NCBI RefSeq assembly: GCF_012999535.1
Contig: NZ_JABBWV010000016.1
Coordinates: forward strand, 1-64,000
Direction: 5' to 3'
Length of the DNA: 64,000 nucleotides
Source of the DNA: Microbispora sp. H11081
GTDB taxonomy: Bacteria > Actinomycetota > Actinomycetes > Streptosporangiales > Streptosporangiaceae
The stretch's first letter is position 1. Every line of letters starts with the position of its first letter. The notes under the pieces were generated by a model. It saw nothing but the letters and a program-made list of their open reading frames with translations. It ran no database searches and was not told the origin of the DNA. Positions 52,235 to 61,036 of the stretch are shown piece after piece. The translations under genes and the position numbers were made by a program.

Positions 52235-52562
52235 GCCGCCCCCTCGCTGTCCCGGTTCAGACCACCTCGTGGATCGTACTGGACCGCGCCTGCGGTGGCG
52301 GACTCCGCGCCTTCGTGACCGGCGGCGCGCGAGCGGAACGCGGGAAATCGTCGTAGGGGCTCGCTACAGTGCGTCAGCAGTGGGCACGAGTTCCGCGACG
52401 ATCACCCGATGGGACCGGTACGAGCGACAGAGCCCCGCGAGGCGGTCTCCGTTCGATCACATGTTCGATATAGGGTGTGGTGATCCTCGCAGGGAGCCCG
52501 TCCCCGCGCCAGCGGGTTCACGTGTGCGTGGGCAGACCACGCGTATCGAACAGGAGCCACCC
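52235..52562. other. Intergenic region with inverted TGTTCGATA / TATCGAACA
   Basis: 328 bp between divergent genes. The only structure seen is the 9-bp pair TGTTCGATA (52462-52470) and TATCGAACA (52544-52552), the second 10 bp before the hydrolase ATG; another GTTCGAT lies at 52451. Possible paired operator. No gene. Confidence 0.4.
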
Positions 52563-53435
52563 ATGACCGAACCGAAGACCCTCACCCTCGATGTGCCGGG
52601 CTGCGTTCTGCACTACGACGTGCGCGAGGCAGAGGACACCACGGAACCGGTTCTGCTGCTGATCGGATCGCCGATGGACGCGGCCGGATTCGGCGCCCTC
52701 GCACGGCACTTCCCCGACCGTACGGTCGTCACCTACGACCCGCGCGGGAGCGGGCGCAGCAGGCGGACCGACGGCTCGGTGGAGTCGACGCCCGAACTGC
52801 ACGCCGACGACCTGCACCGGCTGATCGGCGCGATCGGAGGCGGGCCGGTGGACATCTTCGCCAGCAGCGGAGGCGCGGTCAACGCGCTCGCCCTGGTCGC
52901 CGCGCATCCGGAGGACGTGCGCACGCTCGTGGCGCACGAGCCCCCGGCCGTCGAGGTGCTGCCCGACCGGGAGCGGGCGCTGGCCGCCGTGGCCGACATC
53001 CGGAGCACCTACGACCGGGAGGGTTTCGGCCCCGCGATGGTGAAGTTCTCCGCGATCGTGAGCCACCAGGGCGAGATCCCGGCTGACTTCGCCGACCAGC
53101 CGCTGCCGAGCCCGGCCGACTTCGGGCTGCCCGCGGAGGACGACGGTTCGCGGGACGACGTGCTGTTCGCGCAGAACCTGGTCACCTGCACGGGTTACCG
53201 GCCCGACTTCGAGGCGCTGCGCGCGGCCCCGACCCGCGTCGTCCTCGCCGTCGGCGTCGAGTCGGAGGGCCAGCTGGCCTGCCGCGCGGGCACGGCGATC
53301 GCCGAGCGGCTCGGCGGCGAGCCCGTCGTCTTCCCCAGCAACCACGGCGGTTTCCTCGACGACACCTACGGCATGCCGGGGGACCCGGACGGCTTCGCCG
53401 TCGCCCTGCGCAAGGTCCTCGCCGAGCAGGCATAA
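52563..53435 (+). CDS. Alpha/beta hydrolase
   Basis: 290 aa from ATG 52563 (CAGGAG upstream). VLHYDVREAE opening, LLLIGSPMDAAGF oxyanion region, YDPRGSGRS, nucleophile S102 in the elbow ASSGG (alanine in place of the first glycine of GxSxG), and a C-terminal SNHGGFLDD with the catalytic histidine. Cytoplasmic; similar to uncharacterised streptomycete hydrolases. It ends facing the kinase-DUF4173 gene. Confidence 0.85.
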   Translation: MTEPKTLTLDVPGCVLHYDVREAEDTTEPVLLLIGSPMDAAGFGALARHFPDRTVVTYDPRGSGRSRRTDGSVESTPELHADDLHRLIGAIGGGPVDIFASSGGAVNALALVAAHPEDVRTLVAHEPPAVEVLPDRERALAAVADIRSTYDREGFGPAMVKFSAIVSHQGEIPADFADQPLPSPADFGLPAEDDGSRDDVLFAQNLVTCTGYRPDFEALRAAPTRVVLAVGVESEGQLACRAGTAIAERLGGEPVVFPSNHGGFLDDTYGMPGDPDGFAVALRKVLAEQA

Positions 53436-53633
53436 CCGCGCGGCGGGTCCTCGCGGAGCGGACGCGGGCAAACCGGGCGACCTCCACCAACCCCACCGGC
53501 GCCCGGTAGGCGCGGATGCGGGTCACTTACGGCAGGCCGCCCCGGCCCGCGCTCGCCCAGACGGGCGCGGGACGCGGGGTTCGTCCACGAGCAGGCCGCC
53601 GCCGGTCAGCGCGGCGACAAGGTCGCGATCGGA

Positions 53634-56600
53634 TCAGTCGGACGGTCCCGGCACGCGCGACGAGCCGGCGCAGTCGACCGGCCGCAGGAGGGGTTTGCGC
53701 TCCAGCAGTTCGCGGGCGCGGGCGCGGGCGAGGTTCCAGCCGTTCCAGGGGTCCGGCTCGTAGAGGCCGTTGACCGCGACCACCTCGCGCAGCACGCAAC
53801 TGCGGTCCGGCTCCGGCAGGCGGTCCAGGATCGGCACGGCCTCCGCCCCCAGTTCGCTGAGGTAGCCGTGGTCGAGCCGTTCCACGCCCCGCACCGTGAG
53901 CTGGGTCTCCGCGACCCGCGCGTCGGGGTCCCACACCGCGAACACCAGCAGCGAGACGCCCGTGAGCAGCACGATCCCCCGGGAGAACCAGGCCGTGACG
54001 CCGCCGAACAGCCGCATCGCTCCCGCCACCAGGACCAGCACGAACACCGCGCCGAGCCACCAGATCGTCGCCTCCACCGACGCCCGCAGCCGCGACAGGC
54101 CGTACGCGTCGGTGTAGAGGCCGAGCCGGTGCAGCGCCGAGGCGAGGACGACCAGCGTGAACGCGCACAGCAGGCCGAGCAGGACGGCGAGCAGCCAGCG
54201 GTCGGCCCGGCCGCGCGGGCGCACCAGGGCGACGGCGGCGGCCACGATGGCGAGCACGAAGACGCTGACCGTGACGAGTTCGAAGAACCCCGACCGCGCG
54301 TACTCCGCATAGGTGAGCCTCGCCGTCGACAGCACCCTGCGGCTTCCGCCGGACAGCACCGAGACCTGGACGGTCACGAACGCCGCGAACAGCAGGTTCA
54401 GCCCGGCCAGCGGGATCACCCACACCTGGCGGCCGAGGGGCATCCGCAGGTCGGGTGTGGCGGGCGCGGGCGCCGGGCGCATGCCCACCAGCACCGCCGC
54501 CGCCGCCAGCACCGCGAACACGCAGAACACGAAGGCCCGGTACGGCAGGCTCCGCGCCCATTCCGGCGTCTCCAGCAGGTCGCTGAGGAAGGCCGAGAAG
54601 ACGGCGTCGGCGGAGGAGAACAGCAGGCCGAAGACGGCCAGCAGCACGACGGTCACGGCGGCGCCGACCAGCGTGGGCAGCATCCGCCGCCGTCGCCGCA
54701 CCAGGGCGCGCAGCGGCCCGGCGAGGAACCACGGCGTCGGCAGCACCGCGAACGCGACCGAGACCGCTCCCCTGATCATGGCGAGCCAGCCCCTGCCGCC
54801 GCCCGACAACGCCAGAGACCCCATGCCGAACGCGGCCAGCAGCACCGGCACCACCAGCCATTCGGCGTCACGGAAGATCGCCACGGAGACCAGGGCGTAC
54901 CCAAGGACGCCGAAGGCCAGCGTCCACGGGTTGACCCGGCCGCGCCGGAGCGGCAGCACCGAGGGGAACACCACCGCGCCCATCGCCACCGCCGTCAGCA
55001 CGAGGCCCAGCCCCGCCGACGCGTACGGCAGGGTGAGGGCGGCGACCAGCCCTGCCGCGGCGGCGGCGGGCAGCAGCCGGCGGGGCGGCTCGGGCAGGTC
55101 AGGCTGCGGGAACAGCGGCGGCGGCACATAGGCGGGCGGCGGAGTGGCCGATTGGTCGGTGGAGCCGTGCTGCGCGGCCCGCGTGCGCTGAATGTCCAGT
55201 GCTCGGGTGTCCAGTGCTCGCGCGTCCAGGGCTCGCGCGTCCGGTGTGCGCTGGGCGTCGAGGACTCGCGTGTCCGGGGATCGCGTGCCCGGCGGGCCTG
55301 GCGTGGGCGTAGCTGCGCTCGACGGTGGCGAGGACGCGCTCGCGGACCGCCGGACCGTCGAGGAGCCACGGGTCGCCCCCGCGACGGCGCCGACGGCGGT
55401 GAACAGCACCAGGGGCAGGATGCCCATACTCCGCACGCCGAGGAAGATCGGCGCGATCAGCCCGGCGGTGAATCCGGCGAACATGCCGACGCCCGCCCCG
55501 AGGGCCGCCCGCGCCAGGTGCCGGGCGGAGTCGTCGGCCGCGCCGGGCTGTGACGCGAACCTCTGTCCGGCTGCCACCTGACCGGGCGCCATCTGACCGG
55601 CCGCTACCTGGCCGGCGCCGCCCGCCGCCTGATCCGGCCGGCCCGCCCCGGAGTGGACGAGGCCCGGCCGCCCGGAGCCCTCCCGGTGGTCGTCGCCGCC
55701 CTCGCCGCCGTCCGGGAGGACGCCCGGGTTCACGCTCCCGGCGTGCGCGGGCTCCGCGGCCCCGCGAGGCGGAGCCGGGGACTCGTGGGAGGACCCCGGG
55801 CTCTCCGTCTGACGGTCCCCTGGTCGATCGCCACCACCGGAGGGCAGGGGCGCGGGCGGCCACGCGTCCTCGCCCCGCGCGCCGGGAGCGGGCCGTTCCG
55901 CGCCGGAACCCGGCGCGGCGAGCACGGGCGGCGAAGCCGCGACCTGCGCAGCGGTGATCCGCGCGCTGACCTGCACAATGGCCTGCGCGGCGGCGGAACC
56001 CGGCGCGGCAGCGTGTGCTGCGGCGGAACGGGACGCGGCCACCTGCCCGGTGGCGGAACCCGGCGCGGCAGAACCCGACCCGGTGACGTCTGCGGCGGTG
56101 GAGTGCGAAGCGGCCGTGTCACCGGCGTTCTCCGGCCCGTCGGCCGCCCTGGCGCCGCTCACCGCCGGATCGCCGCCGTCCCCGGGTGAGCCCTCCCCGC
56201 CGGGGCTGCCAATGAGCCGGCCCGCGCCCGCCCGCCGGATTTCCAGCTCATGCCTTCGCTCGCCGGCGCGGACGGGGCCCTCCACGCTCTCCTCCGCCGT
56301 CTGCTCCCTGTGCCGCGGCAGCGCGACGACCATCCGGCATCCCGGGGCCGTCCCCCGGTCTCGCTCCGAAGGCCGTCCCACGGCCGGGAGCGGGTCCGCC
56401 ACCGAGATCGACCCGCCGTGCAACTCGACGATCTCCTTGGCGATGGCGAGGCCGAGCCCGGCCCCGCCCGCGTCGGCGGCGCGCCCGGCGTCGAGCCGCG
56501 AGAAGCGCTCGAAGACCCGGGCCCGCTCCGCCTGCGGGATGCCCGGCCCCTGATCGGTGACGGATATCTCCAGGTTGGGACCGGCGCTCCGCGCCTCCAC

Positions 56601-57338
56601 CCGGACCATGCCGCCGGGCGGGCTGTGCCGTACGGCGTTGTCGAGCAGGTTGGCCAGCACCTGGGCGAGGAGGGCTCCGTCCGCGGGCAGCGCCGTCCCC
56701 GGCGTGACGGCGTTCACCACCGTCACGTCGTCGCGCGCGATAGCCGCCTCCGAGACGGCCTGGCGGCACAGCGACGCCAGGTCAAGCTCCTCCGGCTCGA
56801 TCAGCCGCGCCCCCGAGTCAAGCCGCGACAGGTCGAGGAGCTGGGCCACCAGGCGGCCGAGCCGCTGCGTCTGGGCGAGCGCCGTGCCCAGGGTGTCGAG
56901 GTCGGGCGGTGTGACGCCGTCCACGACGTTCTCCAGCACGGCCTGCAGGCCGGTGATGGGCGTGCGCAGTTCGTGGCTGACGTTGGCGACGAGCTCGCGC
57001 CGTTGCCGGTCGACCTCTGCGAGGTCGGCCGCCATGGCGTTGAACGCCCGCGCCAGCTCCCCCACCTCGTCGCGGGACGTGGCGGTCACGCGCAGGCCGT
57101 ACCGGCCCTTGGCGATCGTCTGCGCGGCGGCGGCCATCTCGCGCAGCGGCCGGGTCATGCCGCGGGCGAGGAGCTGCACCATGATCAGCGCGAGCACGAC
57201 GGCGATCGCGATCCTGAGATCCCGGGACAGGCTCGCGTTGATGCCGACCTCGTTGACGACGAACGCCACCACCACGGCGAGGACGATCACGATGCCGAGC
57301 TTGACCTTGATCCGGCCGAGGAAGTCGAGCGGCCTCAT
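53634..57338 (-). CDS. Sensor histidine kinase fused to a DUF4173-like membrane domain
   Basis: 1234 aa. Residues 1-60 two membrane helices; HAMP about 58-110; HisKA with H122 (VANVSHELRTP); HATPase with N234 (NLLDNAVRH), DQGPGIP and GAGLGLAIAKEI, ending near 342. Then an Ala/Gly/Pro-rich linker (345-610), a helix pair (612-656), a second low-complexity stretch with DARALDARALD repeats (680-750), and a multi-helix DUF4173/DUF4153-like domain (755-1180; YAEYARSGFFELVTVSVFVL is its signature). The kinase half phosphorylates the OmpR regulator encoded 28 bp upstream. In related genomes the DUF4173 protein is usually a separate gene, so the fusion is unusual. Signal unknown. Confidence 0.85.
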   Translation of the reverse strand: MRPLDFLGRIKVKLGIVIVLAVVVAFVVNEVGINASLSRDLRIAIAVVLALIMVQLLARGMTRPLREMAAAAQTIAKGRYGLRVTATSRDEVGELARAFNAMAADLAEVDRQRRELVANVSHELRTPITGLQAVLENVVDGVTPPDLDTLGTALAQTQRLGRLVAQLLDLSRLDSGARLIEPEELDLASLCRQAVSEAAIARDDVTVVNAVTPGTALPADGALLAQVLANLLDNAVRHSPPGGMVRVEARSAGPNLEISVTDQGPGIPQAERARVFERFSRLDAGRAADAGGAGLGLAIAKEIVELHGGSISVADPLPAVGRPSERDRGTAPGCRMVVALPRHREQTAEESVEGPVRAGERRHELEIRRAGAGRLIGSPGGEGSPGDGGDPAVSGARAADGPENAGDTAASHSTAADVTGSGSAAPGSATGQVAASRSAAAHAAAPGSAAAQAIVQVSARITAAQVAASPPVLAAPGSGAERPAPGARGEDAWPPAPLPSGGGDRPGDRQTESPGSSHESPAPPRGAAEPAHAGSVNPGVLPDGGEGGDDHREGSGRPGLVHSGAGRPDQAAGGAGQVAAGQMAPGQVAAGQRFASQPGAADDSARHLARAALGAGVGMFAGFTAGLIAPIFLGVRSMGILPLVLFTAVGAVAGATRGSSTVRRSASASSPPSSAATPTPGPPGTRSPDTRVLDAQRTPDARALDARALDTRALDIQRTRAAQHGSTDQSATPPPAYVPPPLFPQPDLPEPPRRLLPAAAAAGLVAALTLPYASAGLGLVLTAVAMGAVVFPSVLPLRRGRVNPWTLAFGVLGYALVSVAIFRDAEWLVVPVLLAAFGMGSLALSGGGRGWLAMIRGAVSVAFAVLPTPWFLAGPLRALVRRRRRMLPTLVGAAVTVVLLAVFGLLFSSADAVFSAFLSDLLETPEWARSLPYRAFVFCVFAVLAAAAVLVGMRPAPAPATPDLRMPLGRQVWVIPLAGLNLLFAAFVTVQVSVLSGGSRRVLSTARLTYAEYARSGFFELVTVSVFVLAIVAAAVALVRPRGRADRWLLAVLLGLLCAFTLVVLASALHRLGLYTDAYGLSRLRASVEATIWWLGAVFVLVLVAGAMRLFGGVTAWFSRGIVLLTGVSLLVFAVWDPDARVAETQLTVRGVERLDHGYLSELGAEAVPILDRLPEPDRSCVLREVVAVNGLYEPDPWNGWNLARARARELLERKPLLRPVDCAGSSRVPGPSD

Positions 57339-57366
57339 CGTCTGGCTTTCTCCGTTGCGGTGCGCG

Positions 57367-58056
57367 TCACGGACGGACGAGCGCGTATCCCACGCCGTGG
57401 ACTGTGCGGACGACGTCCGGGCCGAGCTTGCGGCGCAGCGCGCGGACGTGGCTGTCCACGGTCCGGGTCGCGGCGGCCTCGGAGAAGCCCCAGATGTCCG
57501 ACAGCAGCCGTTCCCGCTCGAAGACGTGGCCTGGCCGCTCGGCGAGACGCCGCAGCAGGTCGAACTCGGTCCGGGTGAGCTGGGCCTCGGTCCCCTGGAC
57601 GAACACGCGGCGCTCGGCCGTGTTGATCTCGACGTCGCCGATCCTGATCACCCTGTCGTCGTGGGCCAGCAGGTTGGCCCGATCCACCCGCCGCAGCAGC
57701 GCGTGGATCCTCGCGACGAGTTCTCTCATGCTGAACGGCTTGGTGAGGTAGTCGTCGGCCCCCACGGCCAGGCCGACCAGCACGTCGGTCTCCTCGCCGA
57801 GCGCGGTGAGCATGAGCACCGGCACCGGCCGGGCCGCCTGCATCCTGCGGCACACCTCGAGCCCGTCCAGGCCGGGCAGCAGCCGGTCGAGGACGACGAT
57901 GTCGGGCTCCGCCTTGGCGTACGCCGCGAGCGCCCCCTCACCGTCGACGGCGACACGGACGTCGAAGCCCTCCGCCACGAGCCGGAGCCGTACGGCGTTG
58001 GCGATGGTGGCGTCGTCCTCCACCACGAGGACACGACGTTGCTGCGGAGTTGCCAT
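57367..58056 (-). CDS. OmpR-type response regulator
   Basis: 229 aa. Receiver with D57 (IVVLDRLLPGLDG) and K106 (YLTKPF); winged-helix DNA-binding domain (LTRTEFDLLRRLAERPGHVF; VDSHVRALRRKLG; VHGVGYALV). Partner of the kinase encoded 28 bp downstream on the same strand. ATG at 58056; ribosome site weak, so the transcript may start close by. Confidence 0.92.
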   Translation of the reverse strand: MATPQQRRVLVVEDDATIANAVRLRLVAEGFDVRVAVDGEGALAAYAKAEPDIVVLDRLLPGLDGLEVCRRMQAARPVPVLMLTALGEETDVLVGLAVGADDYLTKPFSMRELVARIHALLRRVDRANLLAHDDRVIRIGDVEINTAERRVFVQGTEAQLTRTEFDLLRRLAERPGHVFERERLLSDIWGFSEAAATRTVDSHVRALRRKLGPDVVRTVHGVGYALVRP

Positions 58057-58289
58057 GCACGGAAGCGTAAATCCCCGCTGTGCAGAGCTGTCGTCCCGGA
58101 ATGTGCAGATCCCGTGCACCGGGAGAATCCCGCGGCCCGCGGGCCGCGCGCCACCCGGGCCGCCACGGCGTCCGCGCATCGCCCGGGAAGCGCGCCGGGC
58201 GGGAAGCGCACCGGGCGCCGAATCCGCTGGTCAGGGGGTTTCGCCCCCCGGTTGCGGGTAGCCACGATATGACCACGAAGGAGGCTCTG

Positions 58290-58883
58290 ATGGACCGCCA
58301 CTCAAGGCCGGAGACCATGCGGGAGAACGACGTGATCGATCTCCTGACGCACCAGCACGCCCACATCCGTGAGTTGTTCGACGAGGTCGACCGATGCCAG
58401 GGGGAGGAACGCAAGGAGGCGTTCAGCCGCCTCGTCCGCCTGCTAGCCGTCCACGAGACGGCGGAGGAGGAGATCGTCCACCCCTACGCGCGGCGCAAGC
58501 TGGTCGGCGGCGACGCGATCGTGGACAACCGTCTGCAGGAGGAGGAAGAGGCGAAGGAACTGCTCAGCCGTCTCGACGACATGGACGTGACGACTCCGGA
58601 GTTCTCCCATGAGCTCGACAGGCTGCGGGCCGCCGTGTTCGCCCACGCCGCCGCCGAGGAGCGCTACGAGTTCTCCGAGCTCAAGGCGTGCACGTCCGAC
58701 GCGGAACGCAAGGCCATGGCCGTGGGCGTCAAGGCCGCGGAGGCGATCGCGCCCACGCATCCGCACCCCGGGATCGAGTCGGCGACCGGGAACATCCTGA
58801 TGGGCCCGCCGATCGCGATCATGGACAGGGCCCGCGACGTGATCCGCAAGGCGATGGGCAAGCAGGAGTCCGGCGAGGGCTGA
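58290..58883 (+). CDS. Hemerythrin HHE-domain protein
   Basis: 197 aa from ATG 58290, which follows AAGGAGG by 6 bases. Four-helix HHE cation-binding domain: HQHAHIRELFDEVD, AVHETAEEEIVHPYAR, and HAAAEERYEFSELK, giving the His/Glu ligands of a di-iron centre. Bacterial HHE proteins sense or bind oxygen, NO or iron. The C-terminal 60 residues are outside the domain (THPHPGIESATGNILMGPPI). It is followed after 113 bp by a small membrane-protein gene. Confidence 0.88.
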   Translation: MDRHSRPETMRENDVIDLLTHQHAHIRELFDEVDRCQGEERKEAFSRLVRLLAVHETAEEEIVHPYARRKLVGGDAIVDNRLQEEEEAKELLSRLDDMDVTTPEFSHELDRLRAAVFAHAAAEERYEFSELKACTSDAERKAMAVGVKAAEAIAPTHPHPGIESATGNILMGPPIAIMDRARDVIRKAMGKQESGEG

Positions 58884-58996
58884 GTCTCCCGCGTTTCCGC
58901 CGCTGGGGGCGCGGCGGAACTCGGCCGGGACTTCGGACGTTCTCCCAGCGACGCGCGACGACGTTCCGCGCGGGACCCGACACGAAAGGCCTGACG

Positions 58997-59191
58997 ATGT
59001 CGCCACTGGGCAAGTATTACGTTGGCGCGGCGGTGGTGGCCGTGCTGGTCTTCATCCTTCCGGTGCCGACGCTCCTGGCCTGGCTAATCACGATCGGCGC
59101 GCTGGGAGCGCCGGTCGTCGCCTATTTCATGCTCGACGAGTCGCAGCGCGCGCGGCTGCGGCGCATCCGCCGGCGCCAGATCGGCGGCTGA
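58997..59191 (+). CDS. Small two-helix membrane protein, 64 aa
   Basis: MSPLGKYYVGAAVVAVLVFI opening with two membrane helices (about 8-24 and 26-46) and a very basic tail (RARLRRIRRRQIGG). GAAAGG 8 bases before the ATG. Function unknown; same strand as the hemerythrin gene. Confidence 0.7.
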   Translation: MSPLGKYYVGAAVVAVLVFILPVPTLLAWLITIGALGAPVVAYFMLDESQRARLRRIRRRQIGG

Positions 59192-59234
59192 GCCGGCCTC
59201 ACCGGCCGCGCGGCCTGTCCACAGCTCGCCCATA

Positions 59235-59279
59235 ACGCACTCCGGCCGGGCGCCGTCATGGCGCCCGGCCGGAGTGCGT
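59235..59279. terminator. Perfect 20-bp-arm hairpin between convergent genes
   Basis: ACGCACTCCGGCCGGGCGCC (59235-59254) pairs base for base with 59260-59279 around GTCAT. One of the strongest stems in the window; serves the small membrane protein gene and the convergent DUF3817 gene. Confidence 0.85.
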
Positions 59280-59307
59280 TCACGTGACGGCGCTCACCGG
59301 GCGGCCC

Positions 59308-59367
59308 TCACGAGCGGAGCGGCGCCTCACGAGCGGAGCGGCGCCTCACGAGCGGAGCGGCGCCTCA
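59308..59367 (-). repeat. Three-copy 19-bp tandem repeat directly after a stop codon
   Basis: On the minus strand the DUF3817 TAG is followed by TGAGGCGCCGCTCCGCTCG three times and a fourth TGA. TGA offsets 3, 22, 41 and 60 from the TAG cover all three frames. Confidence 0.95.
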
Positions 59368-59685
59368 CTAGGCGGCGGCGAGCCTCCTGCGGACCCGCTC
59401 GGTGACGTTCCGCTCCAGGACGAACGACAGGAACGGAATCGTGCCCGCGATGAGCACGAGCAGCAGGTAGCCGATCGGCCAGCGGGACTTGAGCAGGCCC
59501 AGGTTGATCGCGGTCACCAGATAGACCATGTACAGGAAGCCGTGGATCGGCCCGACGATCGCGACCATGGTGCTGTTGTCGAAGCCATACTTGACGATCA
59601 TGCCGGCACACAGCAAGAGCAGCATCACGCCCACGATGTAGGCCACGACGCGGTAGTAGTTGAGCGCGGATTCCACGGCGATCAT
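59368..59685 (-). CDS. DUF3817-family small membrane protein
   Basis: 105 aa with three membrane helices. ALNYYRVVAYIVGVMLLLLC and VGPIHGFLYMVYLVTAINLG are the DUF3817 signatures, followed by a charged tail. Function unknown; in actinobacteria it is often near SURF1, as here. ATG 59685 chosen (AGAGG just upstream, tight spacing); a GTG at 59709 would add 8 residues. Confidence 0.8.
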   Translation of the reverse strand: MIAVESALNYYRVVAYIVGVMLLLLCAGMIVKYGFDNSTMVAIVGPIHGFLYMVYLVTAINLGLLKSRWPIGYLLLVLIAGTIPFLSFVLERNVTERVRRRLAAA

Positions 59686-59753
59686 TACCTCTGCTGGGGA
59701 AACGGTCACCACACCATATCCGCGTGAGGAGGTGGTCCGGGCCGCAGGGCCCG

Positions 59754-60557
59754 TCAGACCTCCGCGCGCGCGGCGGGCTCGGCCGGCTCGGAATCCGGCC
59801 GCTCCTCTCCCTTGCGCCGCCTGCGCAGGTCGTCGCGGACGAAGTGGAACCACATGTACACGGCGAACAGCGCGAAGATCCACCACTGGAGTGCGTAGGC
59901 CAGGTTCTTCCAGTTGAATCCGCTGCCTATGGTCGGCGGGGGCGCGGCCACCGGCGTGACGCGAGACGGCGGCTCCTGCGCGCTCATGACGACGAACCCG
60001 TCCCGCAGCCGCGCGTCCGGCCACGTGTTGATCAGCTCCGCCGTCGACACGGTCGCCACCTGCCCGCGCGGCAGGTTGCCGTTGCGCATCACGTCGTCGG
60101 TCTGCTCGGCGGGCCGGAGCCGCCCGGTCACGGTGACGGAGCCCTCCGGCACGGCCGCGGCGGCGTCGGCCGCTGTCGCGACCCAGCCGCGTACGACGGG
60201 GATGGTCGTGCCGTCCGCGAGCCGCAGCGGGGTGAGCAGCCAGAAGCCGCTCCCCTTGGCCGCCCTGCCGCCGGGGGCGGCGACGTCCGCGACGCGGTCG
60301 GCCACCAGCAACTGGTTCGCGGCGTCGTAGGTCCCCGTGGCCGTCACTTGGCGGCTGATCGCGGCGCCGGTGAGGTGGCGGCCCACCTGGGCCAGCTCGG
60401 TGACGGAGACGGGCGCGGGGTCGGGGGCCCGTCGTGGGGCGCCCGACGCCTCGAAGACGCCGAGCTGCCAGCGGCCGAGGAAGGTGAAGGACACGAGCAC
60501 CCCGATGACCAGCAGGTGCAGGACCACCAGCCGGGGAGCCAGGAGGGTGCGGAGCAT
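59754..60557 (-). CDS. SURF1-family cytochrome oxidase assembly protein
   Basis: 267 aa. N-terminal helix (LVVLHLLVIGVLVSFTFLGRWQ) with the LGRWQ motif, central domain with GTYDAANQLLVADR and VPVVRGWV, and a C-terminal helix ending in a basic tail (YALQWWIFALFAVYMWFHFV). SURF1 helps build heme-copper oxidase at the membrane. Same strand and adjacent to the DUF3817 gene. Start GTG 60563 or ATG 60557. Confidence 0.88.
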   Translation of the reverse strand: MLRTLLAPRLVVLHLLVIGVLVSFTFLGRWQLGVFEASGAPRRAPDPAPVSVTELAQVGRHLTGAAISRQVTATGTYDAANQLLVADRVADVAAPGGRAAKGSGFWLLTPLRLADGTTIPVVRGWVATAADAAAAVPEGSVTVTGRLRPAEQTDDVMRNGNLPRGQVATVSTAELINTWPDARLRDGFVVMSAQEPPSRVTPVAAPPPTIGSGFNWKNLAYALQWWIFALFAVYMWFHFVRDDLRRRRKGEERPDSEPAEPAARAEV

Positions 60558-60707
60558 GGACACAACGCTATCCGCAGGCCACGCCGGTCCGGTACTCGCG
60601 CCCGGGTCGCGGGCGGCGGCGAGGAGGAGCCCTCACGTCAGCGCCGCCGGAGGGTAAAATCCGACAAATCGCAGCCGGGGCACAGCCCGGGTCGCTAGAG
60701 TCGTGCC

Positions 60708-60881
60708 ATGTCCGACCCTCAGATCGACCCGGCCGGAAACACTCAGGCTTTCCGTGCCTTCGCCCAGCAGCAGGACGCCACGGCTTCCAACGAGCAGCCG
60801 TCCCGCCTGCCGATTTGGATCGCCGTCGGCGCGGCGGTCGTCGTGGTCCTCGCTGTGGTGGCGTACCTCCTGGTTCGCTGA
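60708..60881 (+). CDS. Small single-helix membrane protein, 57 aa
   Basis: Reads MSDPQIDPAGNTQAFRAFAQ, then a hydrophilic stretch and one helix (WIAVGAAVVVVLAVVAYLLV). A TAGAGT -10-like box at 60695-60700 puts the transcript start at or next to the ATG, so it is probably leaderless. Function unknown. Divergent from the SURF1 gene. Confidence 0.65.
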   Translation: MSDPQIDPAGNTQAFRAFAQQQDATASNEQPSRLPIWIAVGAAVVVVLAVVAYLLVR

Positions 60882-61004
60882 CATACCCGTGCCAGCCGCC
60901 GACGACCGCGCCCGTCGGCGGCTTTGTCATGCCCGCGGCCCGTCCGGGCGGGCTCCGGATGACCGGACTTCGGCTCCTGGACCCGGCTGGGACGCGCGAA
61001 TACG

Positions 61005-61020
61005 TTGGACTCGACTCCAA
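61005..61020. promoter_or_regulatory. Small inverted repeat TTGGA-N6-TCCAA before the monooxygenase
   Basis: Five-bp arms 17 bp upstream of the ATG, overlapping the likely promoter. Could be an operator; short. Confidence 0.35.
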
Positions 61021-61036
61021 TAGGACGGGAGGCCGC

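Noticed and set aside
52450..52470. A LexA/SOS-type box from GTTCGAT...TGTTCGAT
   Set aside because: The two GTTCGAT elements are direct, not inverted, repeats and do not fit the CGAAC-N4-GTTCG pattern.
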